Source: Panulirus ornatus (lineage: Eukaryota; Arthropoda; Malacostraca; Decapoda; Palinuridae). From it: a DNA stretch of 64,000 nt. The notes beneath the pieces were generated by a model. It did no database searches and was not told where the DNA came from. It saw nothing but the letters and a program-made list of their open reading frames with translations. Positions within the stretch are counted from its first letter, which is position 1, and each line of letters opens with the position of its first letter. Below are positions 49,397 through 62,022 of this stretch, in pieces. The stretch lies in the NCBI RefSeq assembly GCF_036320965.1, contig NC_092262.1:4612587-4676586 (forward strand), read 5' to 3'. The translations under genes and the position numbers were made by a program.

Positions 49397-50508
49397 GTTC
49401 CCTGTACCACTAGGTAAGGTACAAGGTGTGGCTGGGGAGCTGGCCAAACCATACCCGGTCTTGAATGTCACTTTAGAGGATCATAAAGGAATGTTGATGG
49501 TGTGTAAACCATTCTCAAGTGGTGTTCTGATGCTCAGAGATGCCAACGCGGGACGATTTCAAGCGACAGCAGAACATCAGGGAATTTTCGTTTCTAGTCC
49601 TTAGAATTTTTACCTTCTTTAATAATGTCTTATTTCCATATCTCTGACATTTTTCCATCCGTCCGCTTATTTTCTGTTTATCTTTGCATCTCTCTATCTT
49701 TCTCCCATGGTGATAATCAATAGCTAACATAAGTGTAAGATGATAAAAAGAGAGAGAAATAACAAAAGGTTTACACAGAATATGATGATACAGCAAGGGT
49801 GACATTAGGCACATGTAACACTACCATTGAGTTGGGAGGAATAGTATGCTATAACTGTTCACAACCAGTTCTCTTTGACTGCTAAAGTCATATTCGGACA
49901 GTATCTTTATGGCTGTATCGTATTTATTCCTTCCACACTTTTCAGCACCATCATCCCTACATCTCTTGCAATTGTTAGATGTTTTCATTTGTTTCACCAT
50001 TTCATTCTCAGCAAATACTTGTGGTTATGACTGAGGTTGTTCGTTGTAGAAACAGCCAAATGTGAATACTGAGTACAGCTTGAAAATCAGATTTGGGTCT
50101 ACGCTGAAACTTCAATCATAGACGAACACCAAACTTCATCTGTTTGTTTCTCATAATGACTGGCATTTCCTGGGAATGTCTCGGGCAACAAGAGAGCAAT
50201 ACTAAGTCTTCGTAAACATTTTGTAATCTCTTTAAGTTTATGAAACTTAGAGACTTTAAGAAGGACTTAAAGTTCTGTCGTTGCAATTGGGAAAATTGAA
50301 AAAATGAGAAAAAAAATCTCCCTCACAGGACTCTCCTTAATGAGATAATTAGATCAAGAAAACTTTACAAATGAGTATTGCCTCGTCTGTCTCCATACGG
50401 GGTTCTAGGGGCATCATACTTCTACAGGGGGGAATAAAGAGGGGAAGAGGACGAGATGGAGGAAAAGCTGATATACATGTGTTATAGAAAAACGAGCTTA
50501 ATGAGCCT

Positions 50509-50512
<4 letters not shown>
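49397..50512. other. Unique sequence
   Basis: A 69-codon plus frame (49395-49604) is unrecognised. No other feature seen. Confidence 0.45.

Positions 50513-50564
<52 letters not shown>
50513..50564. repeat. (AC)n microsatellite
   Basis: About 26 AC units. Confidence 0.95.
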
Positions 50565-50566
<2 letters not shown>

Positions 50567-50682
50567 CATTTCCCAGGCGTCTGTAGGTGTGGCAGTGGTC
50601 GTACACGTGACCCACAGGTTTGGTTGAGATAAGATTGATGGCAAGAACTGCCTCTACTACTGGCCCTGAGGGAGGGAGGAGG

Positions 50683-50730
50683 GGGATCGAACCCACACAC
50701 CGAAGGATCCAAGATTGAAGACCCGCAGTG
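50683..50730 (-). other. Possible second tRNA-Arg-like SINE fragment (B box only)
   Basis: On the minus strand, ggatccttcggtgtgtggg precedes the B box GGTTCGATCCC, resembling the 29.1 kb element (GATCCCTCTTCGTG then TGGGTTCGGTTCCC). No A box is seen. Confidence 0.25.
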
Positions 50731-50772
50731 AATAATTGGAAGTTCCCCGAAGCGTTTGTCTCTAGAAAGTCT

Positions 50773-50930
<158 letters not shown>

Positions 50931-51032
50931 CGTTTATAGAACAATTTGCCAAGCTAAAATCGTAATACCCATTACATCACAATAAAAAGTTATCTCAACC
51001 AACGCAGGTCTGAGGCTTAATTCATGGTACAT

Positions 51033-51035
<3 letters not shown>

Positions 51036-51097
<62 letters not shown>
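51036..51097. repeat. Compound (TA)n(GA)n microsatellite
   Basis: (TA)17 joined to (GA)14 through tatatagagag. Confidence 0.95.
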
Positions 51098-51102
<5 letters not shown>

Positions 51103-51175
51103 CTGATGTGGACCAGGGAGATATTGACCAGAGAGAGCGAGGGGAAACACTGGTCATATATGGTGGAGATAGCAC

Positions 51176-51184
51176 AGAGAGAGG

Positions 51185-51277
<93 letters not shown>

Positions 51278-51278
51278 C
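51176..51278. repeat. (GA)n microsatellite
   Basis: About 45 GA units with two AAGA interruptions. Confidence 0.95.
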
Positions 51279-51436
51279 CAGGCACGGTGGTGGCTGCGTC
51301 AACTGGTGACCAGCGAGCTTGCTCTAATCCTGGTAAGTCTTGCCTTGGTATAACTGCTTGATGAAAGGGAAAGATATTACGAAGGGTAAGAGGCTTTACG
51401 GCTTAGGGAACCCCAGAGATAATAGATCGGGGCATG

Positions 51437-51672
51437 ACGGGAGCCTGGGGGCCCGGCCTGGGGAGAGAAGAACCACCTCTATAGCCCTGGGGAGAGAAGA
51501 ACCACCTCTATAGCCCTGGGGAGAGGAGATCCACCCCTTTCACCTTGGGGAGAGAAGAAACACCTCTATAACCCTGGGGAGGATAAGTCCACTTGTACAG
51601 CCCTGGGGTGAGGAAGTCCACCTCTACAGCCCTGGGGAGGATAAGTCCACTTCTACATCCCTGGGGAGGGAG
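51437..51672. repeat. 29-bp minisatellite, about 8 copies
   Basis: Unit built on ccctggggagagaagaacca followed by cctctatag, becoming ccctggggaggataagtcca toward the right. Confidence 0.9.
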
Positions 51673-52349
51673 ATGTCACTATGTAGATGTTCTAGAGTGT
51701 CTCCCTGTTAGCAAGCCACCAGCTCCGCGTCATCTGCTAACAGCAGCTGCATCACATCCCATTCCTCATCCACCTCAGTACACCCGGGTCACGGGACCAG
51801 TTCTTACATGGACCTGACCAGCGGTTGGTACACCCATCATCACAGGATGATATAGACGCAACCTTTGCCCACTGACACTATGACCTGCAGCAAAGGGTTG
51901 AGGATGAGCAATATACATGATATCAGGAACGAGGAATGACGTATACATACAACAGATGGCCGTATAGATCCTCAGACGAGAGATAACATCACAGATATAG
52001 ACAACAACGTGAGTACGGTAGTGTTGATGAGATAAATATGATATCATGGGCAGTAATCTGAACTTGGTTATAAGTTAGATATTGTGTAATGATAACGGTA
52101 AACCAGTTATATGTCTTGGTTAGTTCAGCGAAAATACAAGTCAAAATAGCAGTTTGTTACTTATTAAGTAGCAGGATTTCGTCTTTATGAAATGTGATGA
52201 CTGCTTTGTGGCGTATCCCACAGACATCCTCGCTCATGATAAATTTCACAGACGCTCTTCAGGATGAACAAGTGTTGTACTTATACAACTCACAGAGATG
52301 GTGTGTGTGTGTGTGTGTTGCGTCACGTGTGTTGCCTGGGCCAGACTAG
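51673..52349. other. Unique sequence
   Basis: Nothing recognised. Confidence 0.5.
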
Positions 52350-52639
52350 GATTATGTGTCCCTTAAGATTATAATTAATCACAACCTACGATGATAATCC
52401 TAAGTAAGCCATAATCGCTGTGACTCTATTAACAACAGAATGATTGGGCCAATATTGTCCGCGGATAATTCCCCGATTATATATAATCCTCTTGGGTATA
52501 TAATGTGATTAATATAATATTATTCCCATTTGGGGAAGCCACGCAATAATCTGATTATTAATCTTTCTTTCTTTCATATCTCTACTAAATACTCGCTGAG
52601 GAAGATTAATTGATTACTCAAAAGACGCGATGATTAATC
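52350..52639. promoter_or_regulatory. Dense TAATC/GATTA homeodomain-site cluster (candidate enhancer)
   Basis: Fifteen TAATC or GATTA words lie in 290 bp of non-tandem sequence, starting at 52350, 52368, 52376, 52395, 52412, 52475, 52484, 52507, 52547, 52553, 52559, 52604, 52612, 52632 and 52635. Three are TAATCC/GGATTA, the Otx/bicoid-type (K50) site. 52547-52557 is TAAT-CTG-ATTA, a match to the P3 paired-class dimer consensus TAATYNRATTA, and 52475-52488 is a perfect palindrome GATTATATATAATC. About one such word is expected by chance at this base composition. Enhancer function is inferred. Confidence 0.35.
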
Positions 52640-54850
52640 TCATCTAAGTGAATAATAAAGTGGGCGATCAAAGGAGTAATAGTTCATCTTTCCAGACTCA
52701 GATGTAGATCAATCTTATCTATATAATTGATCATAAATCGTGATAAGAATTATGCCAGTCATTTTCTTCTTATACAGCTGATTGTGTGAGCTGAAGCGAT
52801 ATTTCTTCTCGTAAGATCATTTCACGTGTGTCCATTAATTTCTCAAAGCGGAACTGTTTGATATCACGCCCACCGATAGCATGATAGGAGATGGCAGCCT
52901 TTGATATCATACCCTGAGATACTCAGACGAACATTGAAGAATTAGTAATCTTTTCCAGTGTAAATTTATCATCAAGTTACATTTAAAAGTGAGATTTACA
53001 AAATGTAAGAAATAGAATATTCTCAACTTTAGTCTTTGTTAGATATGTAAATTATAGTCTCGTGTATGCAAATCATGACCTTACGAATAATGTAACAATA
53101 AACCCAGCAGGAAAAGGTCAGTATACGTTACCTACAAACTCAAGACTCACAATACAGTTTGACAGAGAGTAACATCCTGTAACACAATTGACTTCGTTTC
53201 TCAGACAACCTCCCTCCCTCTAGCTAGTTCCTCTGGTAAACACACTTGAGTGTTCAAAGGTTAAGTTCGCCTCGTCTGAGGCAGCTTGCAAGACATCCGG
53301 AAGTGGGCGCTATGGTGCGTTTAACCACCGCACCAACCATACACAGTCCTGGTATATGGTACCATCAAATTCCCTTTTTGCTCCTCAAATCCAGAGGGTC
53401 TCGTAATGACCTCGTTGACATCAAGATCTGCATACCATTTTCTGTGTAGGTGTTGCCACAGATCCACTGACGACAGAGACAATATACCCAACTTACATAC
53501 AGAAAGTTTATCTACACAGCGGCGTTGAGGATAAACCTAGACATGATGGCGTGAGTTAAGGAGACGAAGATATCAAAGACAGTTTGTTCTCTCTATCTTA
53601 GTCTTTCTCTCTCCACGTAGCACCATGTCTAGTAACCAGGAAACATAGAAAGTTTACTTAGGGTCTACACAAAGAAAACTTGTCTCTTGAGTCTAAAATT
53701 AATACAAAAGATGTTTCAAGTGTGGTTAACAAGGTACAGACTCCCATTACGTCTCGTGTTGTGTTATTCATAACACACAAGCCAAGTTCTACAATAAACA
53801 CCCTCCTCACTGTGTTGTGTGTTTTGATAATCTATCAATAGGACTCTTATATGTCCTTCTGTGTCGAGTGAGTTTAAAATAGTCTATCCATTTCTGGTAA
53901 AATATGAAGTGGGTCCCAGAGAAGGAAGCCTTACAAAATTAATGAAAGACGTCTTTCAAAATTCCGCTGTGGAAAAATCTTTTACAGTTAAGATAATCTT
54001 GAATGTCTTCAGCTTAGTCATAAGCTTAGTCATAAGCTTAGTCATAAGCTTAGTCATAAGCTTGAAAGGAATTTGTTCAGACCAAATGATTGACTGATGT
54101 AAGAAAACTACATTTGTGATGCGTGTCATCTTCTTCCTCTCTTATGTGTATCATTAATACAAACTTATCATTAAGAAGTTTGACAATGTATTTGGTTGTG
54201 AGATTTCATCAAAATTATTGCTTAATCTTTCTCTGTTCTAACCTTATCTATATTTCATATCGTTACTAGTTTATGAGAAATATTTCTTACATATCTTTGA
54301 GTTGACTGTTGGATTAATCTGTCCTACAGGGTTAGTGATCAATTATTACTCGAACCGTTACCTGAATATCGTCTATTAATCAACTGATCATATACCTATT
54401 CAATAATCAGAAATACAAATTGTAGTTTCAAATAAATATTCCTCAGTGAAGCTCTGTAAAGGTTTACTTCTATGAACCTCATATTAATCAAATTTGTCTT
54501 CAATTATATATTTCACTGTACACTTGACAAGGACCAGACACACAGTCAATGATTATAATAATCAGTAAATATATAAGAATACCTGCTACTCTCCTGTATC
54601 AGAGGTCAATATTGGAGGAATGATCAATAAAGAATAATAATCAAGTAATCAGGTATAATCTATTGAGAATATTTTGCTGATGGGAACATATATTGATATT
54701 CCCTCTTAATAAACTTAATACATTACTGTCACACGGCTCACAAGGGCAAGCATTCCTTACGGGCTATCGACCCTATACCCATTACTGCTACTTTCCCTAG
54801 TGAGGTATGGTATCTTTTACATGCGTGTAAAGGGACAAAGCAAAGTATGC
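52640..54850. other. Unique AT-rich sequence
   Basis: Further scattered TAATC and GATC words occur at 54550-54670. A 78-codon plus frame (53861-54097) is unrecognised. No gene called. Confidence 0.45.
54007..54063. repeat. 12-bp minisatellite, 4-5 copies
   Basis: Unit cttagtcataag. Confidence 0.9.
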
Positions 54851-55053
54851 TTTATTGAATCTCATCATAAAGCTTATTATGCCATGTTCATACTCAGTAA
54901 ATGACAATCACCATGACCTGTTATGTTGTACACTACTGTTATATGTTGCTGATGACGTCAACGATGATAGTGAAGGTGATTATGTAAGGATAGTGATGAT
55001 ACATGTTATCACATTTATAGCCTCTTTAGTTATTCAGTTATTAACTTTACTGG

Positions 55054-55259
<206 letters not shown>

Positions 55260-55328
55260 TACCTACACAGCTTTCCATGGTTTACCCCAGACGCTTCACA
55301 TGCCTTGATTCACTCCACTGACAGCACG

Positions 55329-56045
55329 TCAACCCCGGTATACCACATCGCTCCAATTCACTCTATTCCTTGCCCTCCTTTCACCCTCCTGCATGTTCAG
55401 GCCCCGATCACACAAAATCTTTTCACTCCATCTTTCCACCTCCAATTTGGTCTCCCTCTTCTCCTCGTTCCCTCCACCTCCGACACATATATCCTCTTGG
55501 TCAATCTTTCCTCACTCATTCTCTCCATGTGCCCAAACCACTTCAAAACACCCTCTTCTGCTCTCTCAACCACGCTCTTTTTATTTCCACACATCTCTCT
55601 TACCCTTACGTTACTCACTCGATCAAACCACCTCACACCACATATTGTCCTCAAACATCTCATTTCCAGCACATCCATCCTCCTGCGCACAACTCTATCC
55701 ATAGCCCACGCCTCGCAACCATACAACATTGTTGGAACCACTATTCCCTCAAACATACCCATTTTTGCTTTCCGAGATAATGTTCTCGACTTCCACACAT
55801 TCTTCAAGGTCCCCAGAATTTTCGCCCCCTCCCCCATCCTATGATCCACTTCCGCTTCCATGGTTCCATCCGCTGCCAGATCCACTCCCAGATATCTAAA
55901 ACACTTCACTTCCTCCAGTTTTTCTCCATTCAAACTCACCTCCCAATTGACTTGACCCTCAACCCTACTGTACCTAATAACCTTGCTCTTATTCACATTT
56001 ACTCTTAACTTTCTTCTTTCACACACTTTACCAAACTCAGTCACG
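55329..56045 (-). pseudogene. Broken reverse-transcriptase C-terminal fragment of a non-LTR retrotransposon (LINE)
   Basis: The minus strand encodes the part of a LINE polymerase downstream of the catalytic YADD/FADD box. It starts with a NVNKSKVIRYSR block, followed by FRYLGVDLAADG, then the connection region (VLEMRCLRTICGVRWFDRV) and a C-terminal WFGHMERM..RRRGRPNWRWKDG segment typical of RTE/Jockey-like decapod elements. The catalytic Asp pair is absent, so the copy is 5' truncated. The main frame breaks near 55420 in an A/T run. A different frame then continues with family-like residues to a stop at 55329, so a one-base indel is likely. About 75 bp of 3' untranslated sequence follows, down to the (TA)n tract at 55256. 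On the other side it abuts the element's own tail in opposite orientation. It cannot make active enzyme. Confidence 0.85.
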
Positions 56046-56153
56046 TATGTATATACATGTGTATGGGGGGGGGGGGCCATTTCTTTCGTCTGTTTCCTTG
56101 CACTACCTCGCAAACGCGAGAGACAGCGACAAAGTATAATAAAAAAAAAAAAA

Positions 56154-56156
<3 letters not shown>
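56046..56156 (+). mobile_element. LINE 3' tail, opposite in orientation to the adjoining RT fragment
   Basis: It runs from acgtatgtatatacatgtg through a G-run and ccatttctttcgtctg to a hairpin core (CTCGC-AAAC-GCGAG at 56107-56120), then AGCGACAAAGTATAAT, an A-run of about 15 and (TA)n. From memory this is the 3' end of the same decapod LINE family as the RT at 55329-56045, but here it lies on the opposite strand. The A-run marks the 3' end. Confidence 0.7.

Positions 56157-56240
<84 letters not shown>
56157..56240. repeat. (TA)n after the LINE A-run
   Basis: About 40 TA units directly after the A-tail. Confidence 0.95.
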
Positions 56241-56243
<3 letters not shown>

Positions 56244-56475
56244 GTACAGTTGGGCTTCATATGTATATATCTGACTTAAGAATGTTCAGGTAGTAAAGTT
56301 TTGTATTAAGAAACTTTGCTCAGTTCTGAATACATCAACCAGGGAAGGGCTGATCCTCAGTCAATTTTCTTTGTATTTCAATAATCGGTCGACCAGAGAC
56401 GTACTCTCTTCCTACTGACGTAGTTTATATTACGTCGGGGTTTTATTGTGTATAACAAATGTTAACCAATTGGTC

Positions 56476-56710
56476 ACGACGGTACGACCCTTGAACACGA
56501 CTGTACGACGGTGCGACCCTTGAACACGACGGTACGACCCTTGATCACGACGGTACAACCCTTGAACACGACGGTACGACGGTACGACCCTTGAACACGG
56601 ACGGTACGACACTTGATCACGACGGTACGATGGTACGACCCTTGATCACGACGGTGCGACAGTCTTGGTCAGGGAGCTGTCGTACCCATGAGGGTGTACC
56701 GTCGTGCTCA
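56476..56710. repeat. 21-bp minisatellite, about 8-10 copies, inverted relative to the 9.2 kb array
   Basis: Unit cttgaacacgacggtacgacc is the exact reverse complement of the 9.2 kb unit. Some copies are joined through an extra acggtacg, giving 29-bp spacings. Confidence 0.92.
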
Positions 56711-56786
56711 GTACAGCATACAGTAACATGGAGAGTTAAGACACCAGCAATAAGTTCATCACAACATAATAGATTTGCATAAGAAC

Positions 56787-56872
56787 CTTCCTCCTCCTCC
56801 TCCTCCTCCTCCTCCTCCATCTCCTCCTCCTCCTCCTCCATCTCCTCCTCCACCTCCACCTCCTCCACCTCC
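56787..56872. repeat. (CTC)n trinucleotide tract
   Basis: CTC/TCC repeats with CAT and CAC interruptions. Confidence 0.93.
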
Positions 56873-57005
56873 CACTTGATGACTGTGTAAACGACCCAAA
56901 AGAGCAGTCAAAACGCCGCTACGCCTGTGGGATATTGAAACTCTCTGACGATGACCGATATGTTTATATTTAGCGGGCACTGTTTTATTTTTTTTTCCCG
57001 CGCAC

Positions 57006-57200
57006 CGGCCATTAAACTCCCCCAAACACCGTTTAAAACCCCTCAGCATTACGGCCTTTAAATCCCCCCAAACACCGCTTAAAACCCTTCAGCGTGTCGG
57101 CCTTTAAACTCCCAGGACGCATCTTTACATTCCTCACCCCCTTCGGCGTTTAAATTTCTCATACAGCGGTTTAAATGTCTCAGACGTCAGCGTTTAAATC
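57006..57200. repeat. 46-bp degenerate repeat with TTTAAA core
   Basis: cggcctttaaa-type starts recur at 57006, 57052 and 57098 (46-bp period). Decayed tttaaat copies continue to 57200. Confidence 0.8.
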
Positions 57201-57308
57201 CCTGGGTGTGTGGCTGGGGTCATTAGGGAGGAGAGAGGAGTAAGGCGAGAGTTGTCATGTCTGCCTGGACCATATTCAGTCTGGTCTTGCTGCCTGATGC
57301 GGCTCACG

Positions 57309-57361
<53 letters not shown>
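57309..57361. repeat. (TA)n at the SINE A-tail
   Basis: About 26 TA units. Confidence 0.95.
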
Positions 57362-57377
<16 letters not shown>

Positions 57378-57599
57378 ATACTATTCGCCATTTCCCGCGA
57401 TAGCGAGGTAGCGTTAAGAACAGAGGACTGGGCCTTTGAGGGAATGTCCTCACCTGACCCCCTTCTCTCTTCCTTCTTTTGGAAAAAAAAAAAAGAAAAA
57501 CGAGAGGGGAGGATTTCCAGCCACCCGCTCCCTTCCCTTTTAGTCGCCTTCTACGACACGCAGGGAATACGTGGGAAGTATTCTTTCTCCCCTATCCCC

Positions 57600-57603
<4 letters not shown>
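57362..57603 (-). mobile_element. SINE-like interspersed repeat sharing its 3' tail with the LINE
   Basis: The element is about 240 bp and its sense is on the minus strand. It begins at tatccctggggatagggg, contains ctgcgtgtcgtagaaggcga, an internal T/A-run and cccagtcctctgttcttaac, and ends with the hairpin core (CTCGC-TATC-GCGGG, plus 57394-57407), a short tail and an A-run of about 16. (TA)n arrays abut both sides. It has no coding capacity. I recognise it from memory as a very common decapod repeat. The last 40 nt match the LINE tail at 56101, which suggests mobilisation by that LINE. No convincing tRNA-type A and B boxes were found. Confidence 0.62.

Positions 57604-57674
<71 letters not shown>
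57604..57674. repeat. (TA)n at the SINE 5' end
   Basis: About 35 TA units. Confidence 0.95.
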
Positions 57675-57680
<6 letters not shown>

Positions 57681-57937
57681 ATCAAGAGACAAAAATCTTC
57701 AGAAACGTAAAGACATGGTCATATTGATCTAATTTAGTTTCAAATTTATATTTTCACAAGTGCACAACAAACATGATTCATATACGTGTTCGAGACAGAA
57801 GGTAGGTCAGCTGTGAGGCATCTGTAATAACAAGAAAAAATGAAACGAATACTGGAGTCAAAATTTGAATATTTCAATAAAAAATGGTGTGGGGAAAAAT
57901 TACTTGAAATTTTGCGTAGTGGTCATGGAGAAGTAAA

Positions 57938-57939
<2 letters not shown>
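57675..57939. other. Unique sequence
   Basis: Nothing recognised. Confidence 0.5.

Positions 57940-58021
<82 letters not shown>
57940..58021. repeat. (TA)n microsatellite
   Basis: About 41 TA units. Confidence 0.95.
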
Positions 58022-58023
<2 letters not shown>

Positions 58024-58289
58024 CTATGAGTCCACAGAGAAAATGAAACACGATAAGTTGCCAAGTGCACGTTCGTGTCATAATCACATCATCAGGGGAG
58101 ACACAAGAGAGAAATATAACAATCAGTTGATATACAACCAAGAGACGTAGCTAGGACGCCATTTGGTAAACATGCGATTGTCCAAGACAGACAACGAGTG
58201 TTCATAAACTCATTATGTGGACAAGAAGGTGAACTGTTTACACATCTTATCAACAATAAAGTTATCCAATTTGTATAGACCTACACTAT

Positions 58290-58301
<12 letters not shown>

Positions 58302-58386
<85 letters not shown>
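58302..58386. repeat. (TA)n microsatellite
   Basis: About 42 TA units preceded by tacatacatacata. Confidence 0.95.
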
Positions 58387-58388
<2 letters not shown>

Positions 58389-58482
58389 CCTGAAGTATGC
58401 ACAAATGTTTCTAGTTTCTGTTTTGAAAGAGAGAAAATTCTATTCCTTTTTTTACTGTTTCAGAGGAAAATTTTTATTTTGC

Positions 58483-58483
<1 letters not shown>

Positions 58484-58546
<63 letters not shown>

Positions 58547-58548
58547 GT
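58484..58548. repeat. (GT)n microsatellite
   Basis: About 30 GT units with one GC interruption. Confidence 0.95.
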
Positions 58549-58734
58549 CTGACAATCATCTATACGGAACAAATCTTGTTTTTCTGCATTAAGTAACAAC
58601 TTCTGTCTTCAGAGTATTTGACAAATATTAGCATATTAGATTGCATGAATATTAAATAGCTTACAACTCCTGGTTACAGCAATTCACAAGCAAATACATC
58701 ATTCACTGAACTGTCTTTGATGTATGACGTATAA

Positions 58735-58877
58735 AAACACATATAACATCTGAATATGTATACCATGTTATCATAGATCCGATGCAATGTATGAACTATG
58801 TATAACAACACATATAACATCTGAATATGTATACCATGTCATCATAGATCCGATGCAATGTATGAACTATGTATGAT
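58735..58877. repeat. 71-bp tandem duplication
   Basis: Two copies (atataacatctgaatatgta starts at 58741 and 58812) differ by one base in the shared part. Confidence 0.92.
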
Positions 58878-59676
58878 AACATCAACATTTTGTGTTTTAT
58901 GATGATTGAAACGTCATCAACAGTGGCTGTACCACAGTTAGGTAGAATGTGGTAGGATGGGTAGGTCGACCACACTTGGGTCTGGATTGATTAACAAATC
59001 TAGTATGATCCAAAGCTAGGCCAGCCACCCAGCTCTGCTACCAAGTATACCAGATAGGATCATATATCTTGTGTCTTCTTAGGGAAAGAAGTATACTTTT
59101 TAGATCTACTTCTGATGTTACAGTACACTATTATGGTGTAGTATAATATGTCGATCACATACTGATTAATGATGAATATTAATCTACCAGGGTGGGGTAA
59201 TCATGGAATATACATGATGGTTGTTCATATTTATATCATATTCTTCACATATTTTGTTTTCTGGTGTTGGGTAATATCTGAGCTGGTTATAACTCGCTGT
59301 TCAAGTGATTGTAATAACCCTGTATATATAAAGCAGGGTTGTTATCATGCAATGGTTTCGGGTTTAAAACTCTCTCAAGTTATAAAAATGTTATGCAAAA
59401 ACCTCTGCTGGAAACTTTACTTGTCATTACGTGAGACAGGCGAGGTAAACGTGGGTGCTAACTGATGCAGGAAAGAAAATGGGACGTCGTCTAACCACTT
59501 TACAATCATGTACATGGATTAAAATGTCGATTGTGCTCTAGATAAAAATCTTTGGTACACTGAATCATAGATTTTCTGGAGGAATGTATTTTACGAAGAG
59601 AAATAATTATTTGCAAAGCATCGCACCGCATTCCTTTACGTATCTTTTTATCTATCAGTCTAATGAATTTACCAGC

Positions 59677-59681
<5 letters not shown>
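58878..59681. other. Unique sequence
   Basis: A 98-codon plus frame (59169-59465) is unrecognised. Nothing else seen. Confidence 0.45.

Positions 59682-59722
<41 letters not shown>
59682..59722. repeat. (TA)n microsatellite
   Basis: About 20 TA units. Confidence 0.95.
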
Positions 59723-59727
<5 letters not shown>

Positions 59728-59958
59728 TGAGAGGTTAAGTGCTTGGTTCGACAATGTATTCACAGAGGTGAGCACATTACTATTAACAAGGAGGAATGTG
59801 TGTCAGACTGTAGGTTGCATACAGACGAGCTGAACATGACCTGAGTCTTAGTCTAAATGATCCAGACTCGTATGAGGCACAAAGACCTCATAATGTGTCG
59901 TCCCATGGACTCGAGATGGGTGTAGACACACACACAAATGTCCACTTAAACTTTTAAA

Positions 59959-59960
<2 letters not shown>

Positions 59961-60046
<86 letters not shown>
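59961..60046. repeat. (TA)n microsatellite
   Basis: About 43 TA units. Confidence 0.95.
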
Positions 60047-60048
<2 letters not shown>

Positions 60049-61250
60049 TACATTCGTTGCAGTAAAGCCTTCATCTGACATGTTCTGGAGAGCTACCACT
60101 ATAAGCTCCTTGCCAAGGTCTCACAGGGGCTACGGTGGGGTGAGGTGGGGTGTTGGGGAGCTGGGGAGGGGAGCTGGGCTGGGGGTATTCATTCACTGAC
60201 CCGAATTGCCTCCCTGAATGAGCCTGGCCAGCAGTTACCCCTCCTGCTAATGACCGCTGTGGCTTCCCAGGCAATTACGAACGACTTGGCTAAAGGTTGG
60301 GCACAGTTGGAGGAGGGAGGGAGGGAGGGAGTGTGGGAGCAAGAGTGTTATATTCCTTCATATGGCTTTCCAATGACATGAAAGGTGTAGCTAATTCATC
60401 TGTCTCGTCTTGACCTGGCTGACCTGATGTGTAATGTGTTGTCATGATGGATAAGTAACGACCTGTTTGGGTCCTACAGAGAGAGATGTAGATATACACA
60501 CACTTCCAACACCGTAATACACAAATATACAAACATAACATCCTCTCATATACACACATATACACATCCATGAAAACCAACATACAGGGAATGAATGGCT
60601 GGTCATAAGTTTGTATAGAAGAATCCTGGCAATCATTTCAGCGGATGCAATCCATGGGAACATATCGTCATGGATCACAAACATTTCATTCTGACATTCC
60701 AATATTACAACATGGTCACAACATGGTCACAACACTCTGTATCGTGAAGCCATCTTCATTTATTGGCGATGAAACACTGAACTTTGAATACAGCCAGGGT
60801 ATCTGCTGGTAAGGTTATAACAGTACAAGGAGGCTACATGGACAGGAAGGAAGTCTACGGTAAAAATGACTACTATTTATCGTAGTAGTTCACGTCTGTG
60901 TCTACTTCCATCATAACGACAGAGATGCAACATTTTCAGAAATGTTTTCCTGAAGACTATGACAGTTTGCAAGGTATTTAAGTTAGTTCATAAACGAAGG
61001 CTTTATGAACTGTCAACTTGGTGGTTCCTAACTTGATTATTCCCCTCAAGCTTCATCTATTATTATAACTAAACTGACCAATCTTACACCAATTCTTTAT
61101 CATCAAATTAGTGTCATATGTCAGCATTATTTACATTAGGGAAACATCAAGAAATTGCCAATCTTACTAAAGTTTCTGACACCATTGGAAATTCTACTAA
61201 GAATTCGTCAGAGAAATGAGACGAAGTCTTGTAAAAGTACTTAATACTTT
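60047..61250. other. Unique sequence
   Basis: A G-rich stretch at 60135-60185. No gene recognised. Confidence 0.5.
60411..60425 (-). promoter_or_regulatory. AGGTCA DR3 site
   Basis: TGACCT-GGC-TGACCT is a perfect half-site pair with a 3-bp spacer. Confidence 0.2.
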
Positions 61251-61251
61251 A

Positions 61252-61385
61252 TAAAGCTTTCTCATATAACACTTTCTCATATACGACTTATTCATATAAG
61301 GCTTCCTCATATAAGACTTTCTCGTGTACGGCTTTCTCATATAAGGCTTCCTCATATAAAGCTCTCTCATGTATGACTTCCTCAT
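61252..61385. repeat. About 15-bp minisatellite, about 8 copies
   Basis: Unit ctttctcatataagg with cttcctcat variants. Confidence 0.85.
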
Positions 61386-61488
61386 TACCAGACATGATGT
61401 TTTGCAAGAAGTTTTATGTAAATGTATTGAAATGAGAAAGATAAGAGGACTTGATGACGTCACGACGAAAGAGTGAGAGACAAGGACG

Positions 61489-61489
<1 letters not shown>

Positions 61490-61564
<75 letters not shown>
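61490..61564. repeat. (GA)n microsatellite
   Basis: About 37 GA units. Confidence 0.95.
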
Positions 61565-61566
<2 letters not shown>

Positions 61567-62022
61567 CAGGACAAAGAATGTGAACTTGAGGAAAAATGAG
61601 AGTAAAATGACTACAGGGATGGGAGATAATGAAGAAAGATAATGAGAGACACATATATAGATACATTGATGGACGGGCTGTTATAAATACTATGATTTAG
61701 AACATCATAGACATTGACACCAGTTTAGATCACCATCAAAAATAAGGACATGAAGATAATGTTATTCAACACATACCATCGGTGCCTCTACCCACTCCCT
61801 CCAAACAGACGTAAGGTGAGGTTCCGATATCATCCACTTACACGAGCAGTTAATCCACTGGACATAGTTGGTCATGAGAGAGTTATACGCCAGTTGGTGC
61901 TGAATGACGAAAGTGTAATGCCTCCAGGAGGGATAATCATCTCTATCGACGGAGGTGGGCGGAGAGGCGCATGAGGTAAGTATTGGGGTATCGGAAGTGT
62001 GAGTGTGTGAGAGTGTCTGGTG

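Noticed and set aside
51284..51336. Possible exon after the GA array ending AATCCTG|GTAAGTCTTG
   Set aside because: The donor is strong and the frame is open, but the only upstream acceptors lie within a purine (GA)n tract with no pyrimidine tract or branch site.
52475..52488. GATTATATATAATC read as a transposon end or hairpin terminator
   Set aside because: A single AT-rich palindrome with no partner terminal repeat or target duplication. It is better explained as part of the homeodomain-site cluster.
61920..61974. Patatin-like motif ISIDGGGRRG at the end of a 74-codon open frame, close to a GTAAGT
   Set aside because: The motif resembles the patatin DGGGxRG nucleophile-loop region, but the frame stops two residues later, before the donor, and no other patatin block is nearby. 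Probably chance.
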